Shown piece after piece: positions 30,457 to 36,078 of a DNA stretch of 36,078 nt. Numbering within the stretch: position 1 is the stretch's first letter; each line of letters opens with the position of its first letter. The translations under genes were made by a program, and so were the position numbers. Under the pieces are notes generated by a model. It did not search any database and was not told the DNA's origin. It worked only from the letters and a program-made list of their open reading frames with translations. Source of the DNA: Microtetraspora malaysiensis (GTDB lineage Bacteria; Actinomycetota; Actinomycetes; Streptosporangiales; Streptosporangiaceae). The stretch lies in the NCBI RefSeq assembly GCF_001528665.1, contig NZ_BBYJ01000047.1, positions 1 through 36,078 on the forward strand. Direction: 5' to 3'.

Positions 30457-33400
30457 ATGCCAGCGGATTTCTTGTCTGAGGAGCAGAGGGCCGCCTACGG
30501 GACGTTCGGCGAGCTGCCGTTGCTGGCGGATCTGGAGAAGTTCTTCTTCTTGGACGCGTTCGACCGGAACGTGATCGCGCAGTCGCGGCAGGATTCGCAT
30601 CGCCTTGGGGTGGCGGTGCAGATCGGGACGGTGCGGTATAAGGGCTTGTTCCTGGAGGACCCTCTCGGCGTGCCGTGGCCGGTGGTGGACTATCTGGCCG
30701 AGCAGTTGGGGATCGGGGATCCGTCGCAGGTCAAGAGGTATGGGGAACGGCCGAAGACGGGGTATGAGCACGCGTGGATGATCCGTGACGCCTATGGCTA
30801 CCGCGTGTTCGAGGACCGGAGCTGCTGGGAGGGGCGGGTTCTGGCGAAGGGGTTCTTGACGTTCCTGCATGGTCGGGCGTGGACACATGCGGAGGGGCCG
30901 ACGGCGCTGTTCGATCAGGCTGTGGCGTGGCTGCGGCGGCATCGGGTGCTGTTGCCGGGGGTGACGGTGCTGGAGCGGCTGGTCGGCGGTGTTCGGGAGC
31001 AGGCGGATGAGCGCCTGTACGGCACGGTGGCCCGGCAGGCGGCTCGCGCGGATTCGGGTCTGCCGCGGGCGCTGGTGGGGTTGCTGGAGGTGCCGGAGGG
31101 GGCGCGGTTGTCCGAGCTGGAGCGCCTCCGGCAGGCACCGAAGCGGCAGTCGGGCCCAGAGCTGGTGCGGGCGCTCAAGCGGGTCGATGACCTGGCCGCC
31201 TTCGAGCTGGGCCGGGTGCGGGTGTCCAAGGTGCCGGTACGGCGGATGAAGACCCTCGCGCGGTACGGGGCGGGCAGCAAGGCGCCGCTGTTGGCACGTC
31301 TGGACGAGCCGCGGCGTACGGCGACGCTGGTGGCGGTGACCCGCAGCCTGGAGGCCGAGGCCATCGACGACGCAGTCGACTTGTTCGCGCTGCTGATGAC
31401 CACCCGGATGATCAACCCGGCGCGGCGCAAGTCGGGGACTGACCGGTTGGCGATGCTGCCCAGGTTGGAGAAGGCCTCCAGGGTGCTGTCGCGGGCGGGC
31501 CGGGTACTGGTGGAACAACTCGACCTGGTCGCCGAGACCAACGCCGATCTGGACCCGGCGGCGTTGTGGGCGGCGGTCGCGCAGGAGGCCGGCGCGACCA
31601 AACAGCAGGTCCTGGCGGCGCTGGAGTCGGTGGAGGAACTTGTCCCGGACGATGACGGCGCCGCCGAGGCCGCGATGCGCTCGGCGCTGGTCGACAAGTA
31701 CAACACCGTCCGGCCGTTCCTGAAGTTGCTGGGCGAGTCGAGGTCGCTGGGCGCGGCGGCCGGTGGGGTGCGGGTGCTGGCCGCGGTGCGGCGGCTGCCG
31801 GAGCTGGCACGCCGGCAGGTGTCACGCAAGCCGCTGCTGCCGGGGGAGATCGACGTCTCGCTGGTGACACCGGCGTGGAAACGGGCGGTGTACTCCAATA
31901 AGGATCTTCCGCAGGGCGCCGTGGACCGAGACGCCTATGTGGTGTGCGTGCTCGAGGCGCTGTTGCGGGCGCTGTCGGTGCGGGATGTGTTCGCTACCCC
32001 GTCGCTGCGGTGGGCCGACCCTCGCTCGCACCTGCTGGACGGCCGGGTGTGGGAGGCGGTCCGGCCGGACGTGCTGGCCTCGCTGTCGCTGACCGACCCG
32101 GTGCAGGAGCACCTGGACGGCAAGCTGCTGGCGCTGGATGCGGCGTGGAAGCAGATGGCCGCCCGGTTGGAAGAGGCCGGCGAGGACGCCCGGGTCCGGG
32201 TGGTGACACCGGCCGACGGGCGGGCCCGGTTGTCGGTGGACAAGCTCGGCACGGTCGGCGAGCCGGCGTCCCTGGCCTGGCTGCGGGGAGCGTGTCAGGC
32301 GATGCTGCCGCGCATCGACCTGCCCGAACTGCTGCTGGAGGTGCACTCCTGGACCGGGTTCCTGGACGCCTACGTGCACCTGGCCGACATCTCCACCCGG
32401 ATGCGCGACCTGCCGCGCTCGCTGGTGGCGCTGCTGGTCGCCGAGGCCTGCAACGTCGGCCTGGTTCCGGTGATCAAGGACGGGGACAAGGCACTCACCC
32501 GTGGCCGGCTGTCGCACGTCGACCAGAACTATGTGCGGGCCGACACTCACGCCGCGGCCAACGCGATCCTGATCGAGCACCAGCGGGGCATCCCGATCGT
32601 CGCCTCGTGGGGCGGCGGGCTGCTGGCCTCGGTGGACGGGCTGCGGTTCGTCGTCCCGGTCCAGACGATCAACGCCGGGCCCTCACCGAAGTACTTCGGC
32701 TACAAACGCGGTCTCACCCTGCTCAACGCCGTCAACGACCAGGTGATGGGCATCGGGCAGTTGGTGGTGCCCGGCACCCCGCGCGACTCCCTCTACATCC
32801 TGGACTGCCTGATCAACATCGACGCCGGGCCCAAGCCCGAGTTGGTCACAACCGATCAGGCCTCCGACTCGGACACGGTGTTCGGGATCTTCTCCATGCT
32901 CGGCTATCGGTTCGCGCCCCGCTTCGCCGACCTGGGCGACCAGCGGTTCTGGCGTGCTGAGGTTCCCGGCAGCGACACCCCGGGCGACTACGGGCCGCTG
33001 GAGGCGATCGCCCGCAACAAGATCAACAGCAAGAAGGTCCACACGCAGTGGTCGGACATGGTCCGCGTCGCCGGGTCGCTGGTGACCAACCAGGTCCGCG
33101 CCTACGACCTGCTGCGCATGTTCTCAAGAGGCGGCAACCCGACCCCGCTCGGGCAGGCGTTCGCCGAGTACGGCCGCATCGACAAGACCCTGCACCTGCT
33201 GTCGATCCTCGACCCGATCGATGACTCCTATCACCGGAAGCTGAACAAGCAGCTCACCGTGCAGGAGTCCCGGCACCGGCTGGCCCGCAAGATCTGCCAC
33301 GGCGGCAACCAGATCCGGCAGGCCTACCGTGAAGGCCAGGAGGACCAGTTGGCCGCGCTCGGCCTAGTCGTCAACGCCGTCGCGCTGTGGAACAGCCGCT

Positions 33401-33597
33401 ATCTGTCGCAGATCGTCGACCAGTTGCGCGCCCAGGGCATCCCGGTCGCCGGCGAGGACGTCGCCCGCCTGTCCCCGCTCGGCCACGCCCACCTCAACTG
33501 CCTGGGCCGCTACGCCATCGCCTCCTCCACTCCTGACCAGGGGCTGCGCGAACTCGGCCCGATGCCCGAGCCGCCCGCCGGCGACGGGGGTGTGTAG
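30457..33597 (+). CDS. tnpA: Tn3-family transposase
   Basis: 1046 aa from ATG 30457 (a start at 30418 would add 13 unlikely residues). The N-terminal DUF4158-type DNA-binding region starts FLSEEQRAAYGTFGELP. The C-terminal DDE domain has SVDGLRFVVPVQTINAGPSP (first Asp), TTDQASDSDTVFGIFSMLGY (second Asp) and REGQEDQLAALGLVVNAVAL (Glu), in the usual order. Length and motifs are complete, so it should be active. It binds the 49-bp ends and copies the element by replicative transposition; the cointegrate is resolved by the serine resolvase at 1957. No antisense or regulator gene is seen close to it. Confidence 0.95.
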   Translation: MPADFLSEEQRAAYGTFGELPLLADLEKFFFLDAFDRNVIAQSRQDSHRLGVAVQIGTVRYKGLFLEDPLGVPWPVVDYLAEQLGIGDPSQVKRYGERPKTGYEHAWMIRDAYGYRVFEDRSCWEGRVLAKGFLTFLHGRAWTHAEGPTALFDQAVAWLRRHRVLLPGVTVLERLVGGVREQADERLYGTVARQAARADSGLPRALVGLLEVPEGARLSELERLRQAPKRQSGPELVRALKRVDDLAAFELGRVRVSKVPVRRMKTLARYGAGSKAPLLARLDEPRRTATLVAVTRSLEAEAIDDAVDLFALLMTTRMINPARRKSGTDRLAMLPRLEKASRVLSRAGRVLVEQLDLVAETNADLDPAALWAAVAQEAGATKQQVLAALESVEELVPDDDGAAEAAMRSALVDKYNTVRPFLKLLGESRSLGAAAGGVRVLAAVRRLPELARRQVSRKPLLPGEIDVSLVTPAWKRAVYSNKDLPQGAVDRDAYVVCVLEALLRALSVRDVFATPSLRWADPRSHLLDGRVWEAVRPDVLASLSLTDPVQEHLDGKLLALDAAWKQMAARLEEAGEDARVRVVTPADGRARLSVDKLGTVGEPASLAWLRGACQAMLPRIDLPELLLEVHSWTGFLDAYVHLADISTRMRDLPRSLVALLVAEACNVGLVPVIKDGDKALTRGRLSHVDQNYVRADTHAAANAILIEHQRGIPIVASWGGGLLASVDGLRFVVPVQTINAGPSPKYFGYKRGLTLLNAVNDQVMGIGQLVVPGTPRDSLYILDCLINIDAGPKPELVTTDQASDSDTVFGIFSMLGYRFAPRFADLGDQRFWRAEVPGSDTPGDYGPLEAIARNKINSKKVHTQWSDMVRVAGSLVTNQVRAYDLLRMFSRGGNPTPLGQAFAEYGRIDKTLHLLSILDPIDDSYHRKLNKQLTVQESRHRLARKICHGGNQIRQAYREGQEDQLAALGLVVNAVALWNSRYLSQIVDQLRAQGIPVAGEDVARLSPLGHAHLNCLGRYAIASSTPDQGLRELGPMPEPPAGDGGV

Positions 33598-33667
33598 GGC
33601 CTGGCGTCGGTGCGCTTCCTGGCGGCGGGGAGTGAGCAGAATGTGCCCGGAGTCTTGCTTTCGGGGG

Positions 33668-34102
33668 TCAGCCCCGCAGAGTGGAGATGGCCTTCTCGAT
33701 ACGCCGCCGGCGCGTCTCGGGCTTCTTCGCACTCTCGATTGCACGCACGTGCTCGCGCTTGTGGCTGTATGCAAGGTTGTCGTAGGCGGCGCGGGCGACG
33801 GGGTCGTCGTCCAGAGCCTGGGCGAAGTCCGCAGGCTCGACCACGACGCGCGGCTCGGTGTCGAGCTCCAGCTCGACCTCGATCTCCTCGCCGATTGCGA
33901 CACCGGCGGCCTGCCGGTTGGCATTGCTGAGGCCGAGCAAGTGGCGGCCGCGCAGGAGGGCGACCCGGCTCCTCCAGGAATGCCCGTTGACTGTGATCGT
34001 CACCGGCGGCCGCGCGCCCCCGCCGAGCGCTGCTACCACCTCGGACGGAACTTCCAGACCCCGCATGGGCTCAGGTGGCTCAACGTAGGCCCGAAACTTC
34101 AT
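33668..34102 (-). CDS. DUF1905 / YdeI-OmpD-associated family protein
   Basis: 144 aa; AGGAG lies about eight bases before the ATG. Residues 1-90 form a beta-barrel DUF1905 domain (MKFRAYVEPPEPMRGLEVPS, then VTITVNGHSWRSRVALLRGR). Residues 95-144 are the short YdeI helix region (ALDDDPVARAAYDNLAYSHK, then HVRAIESAKKPETRRRRIEK). In enterobacteria YdeI-type proteins protect against bacteriocins and cationic peptides; in actinomycetes the role is unproven. It is transposon cargo, downstream of the VOC gene and separated from it by a strong terminator. Confidence 0.85.
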   Translation of the reverse strand: MKFRAYVEPPEPMRGLEVPSEVVAALGGGARPPVTITVNGHSWRSRVALLRGRHLLGLSNANRQAAGVAIGEEIEVELELDTEPRVVVEPADFAQALDDDPVARAAYDNLAYSHKREHVRAIESAKKPETRRRRIEKAISTLRG

Positions 34103-34187
34103 GATCTTCTCCTGTTCGTCCTGCCGGTTCACCGCGGATCCCGCCCGCCCGGCTCCGATCGCCGCTCCCGCTTCCCGCACGCGGGGT

Positions 34188-34240
34188 CACAGCCGTCCGG
34201 GACGGCAGCGGCACGCGCCCCGCCGTCCCGGACGGCTGTG
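34188..34240 (-). terminator. Perfect 19-bp inverted repeat between VOC and YdeI genes
   Basis: CACAGCCGTCCGGGACGGC and its exact inverse are separated by 15 bases. The structure begins 15 bp past the VOC stop on the minus strand. It is a strong hairpin and the likely terminator of the hemerythrin-VOC operon. Confidence 0.8.
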
Positions 34241-34255
34241 AGAGAAGGATCGCGG

Positions 34256-34669
34256 CTACTCCGCGTAGGGCTGGTCGGTTCCCTGGGCGCTGTAGCCCAG
34301 ACTCCAGATGTAGCCGTCCGGGTCGGCGAAGGTGCCGCCGTACCCGCCCCACGGCAGAGCGCCGGCGGGCTTGAGGACCGTGGCGCCAGCCTTCTCGGCC
34401 TCCGCCATGATCTCATCGACCCGCGCCTCACTGCGGACGACGTAGGTCAGAACCAGTCCGCTGAAGCCACTGCCTTCCTGGTCCGTGCCCACCTGAGCGG
34501 CCAGGCCTTCGCGGCTGTAGAAGCCGACGGGTGAGGCGCCGTCCGATTCGAAGAACACCGAGATGCCGAAGTCGCTCTGGATCTTCCAGCCGAGCCCCTC
34601 GGTGTAGAACCGCTTGGCCCGGTCCATGTCCCGGACGCCAAGAAGGATCGAGCTGACGTGTGCCTTCAT
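34256..34669 (-). CDS. VOC / glyoxalase-bleomycin resistance superfamily protein
   Basis: 137 aa; AAGGAG lies six bases before the ATG at 34669. The two beta-alpha-beta-beta-beta modules are seen: SSILLGVRDMDRAKRFYTEG, then GWKIQSDFGISVFFESDG; and FSGLVLTYVVRSEARVDEIM, then AGATVLKPAGALPWGGYGGT and FADPDGYIWSLGY. Metal-ligand positions vary in this group. These proteins transform or bind electrophiles, antibiotics or small metabolites. Last gene of the hemerythrin-SDR-VOC operon, probably regulated by the divergent LysR protein. Confidence 0.85.
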   Translation of the reverse strand: MKAHVSSILLGVRDMDRAKRFYTEGLGWKIQSDFGISVFFESDGASPVGFYSREGLAAQVGTDQEGSGFSGLVLTYVVRSEARVDEIMAEAEKAGATVLKPAGALPWGGYGGTFADPDGYIWSLGYSAQGTDQPYAE

Positions 34670-34699
34670 GTCTTGCTCCTTATACATAGATGGTTATGT

Positions 34700-34889
34700 G
34701 GTTGCATGGGTGGTTATGTGCCCGGCCGGGCATCCAGGCAGGGCCCGGGCGCCACCCCGGTGGGGGCCCGCCTGTCCCCGGCCTTCGTCACACGAGCCGA
34801 GGAAGATCGCCCAACCTGCACCCCGAGCCGGCTGGCCACCTCAAGGGCCTACCCCCTCGTTGCCTCCGGTGATCAACACCACTGGTCAT
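34700..34889 (-). pseudogene. Short-chain dehydrogenase/reductase, N-terminal fragment with frameshifts
   Basis: The ATG overlaps the hemerythrin stop (ATGA). One frame gives VVLITGGNEGVG, the SDR cofactor motif TGxxxGxG. The next frame gives ALEVASRLGVQVG, and a return to the first gives WAIFLGSCDEGRGQAG, matching the usual order of SDR residues 1-55. At least two frameshifts and a lost remainder (a full SDR has about 250 residues) make it dead. The coupling to the hemerythrin gene shows that it once belonged to the operon. Confidence 0.6.
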
Positions 34890-35530
34890 GATCGTTCCTT
34901 TCGTAGATGCCAGCGGTCGAGGGCCACATAGGCGGGTCGCCACTGGTGCTGGTAGGCCTGGCGCGCAGGTTCGGTGAGTTGCGCCAGCATCGCGGCGACG
35001 GCCTGGTCGCTCGCGCCGTCCAGGAGCCACGGCAGGATTCTGGGTACGGCGGAACCGATCCGCTGGGCGTGGATCTGCCCGAAGCGCGCCCACTGCTCCT
35101 GGGTGGCGGCCGCCTGAATCAGCGGAAGCGCCTGATCCTCCTCGTGCCTGAGGTGTCCGGTGAGGCCGGTGACCAGGGAATCGGTGAGATCCCCGAGCCG
35201 GTCCAGCCCGTCCTCGGGCCCGGCCAGTGCCTCATCGATCGCCTCGATGACCTGGTCGATGGCGGCGTGTTCTGCCTCCATCGCCTCCAGCAGCGTCAGG
35301 TCGGCCGGCCGGTCGGCCAGGATCTGGCGCAGTACGGGCCACAGTGCCTCATCCTCGGCGGTGTGGTGGACGTGCAGGGAGGTCTTGAACAGCTCCCAGC
35401 CGGCGGCGGTGCGCAGGACGGCGCACGGGTCGGCGCCGACCCGGGTGGTGACTTTGGCCAGGTGCTCGGCTTCCCGGCGCAGCGCGTCGTGCATCGCGTA
35501 CATCGCCGTCATGTCGAGCGTGCTACGCAT
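34886..35530 (-). CDS. Hemerythrin-like domain protein
   Basis: 214 aa from ATG 35530 (GGAAGGGG upstream). A four-helix bundle with iron-ligand motifs: MHDALRREAEHLAKV, LHVHHTAEDEALWPVL (HxxxE), MEAEHAAIDQVI and LTGHLRHEEDQALPLI (HxxEE). A C-terminal helical extension includes EQWARFGQIHAQ. Bacterial hemerythrins bind O2, NO or peroxide through a di-iron centre. First gene of the operon, overlapping the SDR remnant by four bases and divergent from LysR across 121 bp. Confidence 0.85.
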   Translation of the reverse strand: MRSTLDMTAMYAMHDALRREAEHLAKVTTRVGADPCAVLRTAAGWELFKTSLHVHHTAEDEALWPVLRQILADRPADLTLLEAMEAEHAAIDQVIEAIDEALAGPEDGLDRLGDLTDSLVTGLTGHLRHEEDQALPLIQAAATQEQWARFGQIHAQRIGSAVPRILPWLLDGASDQAVAAMLAQLTEPARQAYQHQWRPAYVALDRWHLRKERS

Positions 35531-35651
35531 GGGCCACCCCTTCCACCTGCGGTTTTGGACGTCTCCCACTCTGGAGTGGTGACGTGCCCGCATCAACGTG
35601 GGATTCCGCGTGATCCGATAACTTGGGGCTTATAGCTCAGATAGGAACAAA
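35531..35651. promoter_or_regulatory. Divergent promoter region, hemerythrin operon / LysR
   Basis: The 121 bp between the hemerythrin and LysR starts. Contains ATAA-N8-TTAT at 35618-35633 and the LysR ribosome-binding site. It contains the position where the circle was opened (35616/1). Confidence 0.55.
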
Positions 35652-36078
35652 GTGGAACTTAGGGACATCGAGATCTTTCTGACCCTGGCCGAGGAGCTGC
35701 ACTTCGGCCGGACGGCCGCCCGGCTCTACGTGTCCCAGGCGCGGGTCAGCCAGGCGATCAGCCAGCAGGAACGCCGTATCGGAACCCCGTTGTTCGACCG
35801 CTCCAACCGCCGCCAGGTCCGCCTGACCCCGGTCGGACAGCAGTTGCGTGACGACCTGCTCCCGGTCTACGCGGGCCTGCGCGAAAGCCTCGAACGTGCC
35901 CGGATGGCATCCCGCGGCATCAACGCGCGGCTACGGGTGGGCATGCTGCCCTTCAACACCCACGACCTGCATCCCTACTGGCGGGCCTTCCGCGACCGGC
36001 ACCCGCACTGGGAACTGCAGCTGCGCCGCGCTCCCTTCATCGACCCGTTCGCCAGGCTCCGCTCCGGCGACCTGGACG
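35617..36078 (+). repeat. Terminal redundancy: exact copy of bases 1-462
   Basis: Every base checked matches 1-462, and the identity reaches the very end of the window. This is the signature of a circular molecule written past its starting point. Circular length would be 35,616 bp. Confidence 0.93.
35652..36078 (+). CDS. LysR-family regulator, repeated start (same gene as 36-926)
   Basis: First 142 codons of the LysR gene, cut by the window end. It is the same gene seen twice because of the overlap, not a second copy, if the molecule is circular. Confidence 0.85.
   Translation, partial: MELRDIEIFLTLAEELHFGRTAARLYVSQARVSQAISQQERRIGTPLFDRSNRRQVRLTPVGQQLRDDLLPVYAGLRESLERARMASRGINARLRVGMLPFNTHDLHPYWRAFRDRHPHWELQLRRAPFIDPFARLRSGDLD

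Larger units (their letters stand above)
30327..35616 (+). mobile_element. Tn3-like transposon, left-hand part with tnpA and cargo
   Basis: Begins with the GGGG tip of the left inverted repeat and contains tnpA, a YdeI-like gene, a VOC gene, a broken SDR and a hemerythrin gene. It continues at base 1 with the LysR gene and resolvase. Cargo of regulator plus small redox or detoxification proteins suggests a stress-response passenger set. The 37 bp before the tip match the pentapeptide-gene downstream region, also present at 7840-7880. Confidence 0.8.

Noticed and set aside
1-36078. rRNA or tRNA genes
   Set aside because: No conserved rRNA blocks or cloverleaf with GTTCRANYC and a matching acceptor stem was noticed by eye; a covariance search would be needed to be sure.

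Overview
The window is high-GC DNA with actinomycete-type content: XRE-TPR regulators, DUF6247/RelE-like toxin-antitoxin genes, NERD, MobF-type relaxase debris, and a Tn3-family transposase of actinobacterial style. I place it in Actinomycetota, perhaps Streptosporangiales or a relative; the genus cannot be read from the sequence. The last 462 bases (35617-36078) repeat bases 1-462 exactly. The two ends of a Tn3-like transposon pair only if the ends are joined. The simplest reading is a circular plasmid of about 35,616 bp, written linearly with an overlap, with its ParA/ParB genes and a candidate replication gene inside.

Layout on the circle. (1) Tn3-like element, 30327 -> 35616/1 -> 2947, about 8.2 kb: tnpA (30457-33597), serine resolvase (1957-2874), 49-bp terminal inverted repeats, and cargo consisting of a LysR regulator divergent from a hemerythrin / broken SDR / VOC operon plus a YdeI-like gene. 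Its right end abuts a tyrosine recombinase that has lost its N-terminus; no target duplication is visible. (2) 3.7-7.9 kb: two small HTH proteins (one a fragment), a 55-aa membrane protein, a large HTH-NTPase-TPR protein with 11 nearly identical repeats, and a mycothiol-dependent isomerase-like gene fused out of frame to a pentapeptide-gene tail. (3) 8.0-13.1 kb: XRE-TPR regulator, SAM methyltransferase, and two head-to-head UDP-sugar dehydrogenase paralogues, the second with a one-base frameshift. (4) 13.3-15.2 kb: membrane protein, Cys-rich small protein, a toxin-antitoxin pair, GntR debris. (5) 15.3-17.1 kb: RHH protein, a stretch with three hairpins that all expose TTACCA, and the putative Rep protein; this is the likely replication/copy-control region. 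(6) 17.3-19.1 kb: Nudix, zinc-ribbon protein, methyltransferase. (7) 19.4-22.9 kb: parA-parB, a 48-bp terminator palindrome, an inverted duplication of 128 bp of parB carrying a 20-bp palindrome, a decayed second copy of the toxin-antitoxin locus, and a NERD protein. (8) 23.1-28.4 kb: relaxase remnant, secreted Gly-rich repeat protein, small XRE regulators with a duplicated leader, and a low-GC unknown ORF. (9) 28.6-30.3 kb: membrane protein with 25 perfectly phased 12-residue repeats.

Together this looks like a maintained (partition, toxin-antitoxin, RHH/Rep) but conjugation-defective plasmid. It has collected a transposon with stress/detoxification cargo and a sugar-nucleotide module, and shows many rearrangement scars. 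No rRNA, tRNA or CRISPR array was seen.
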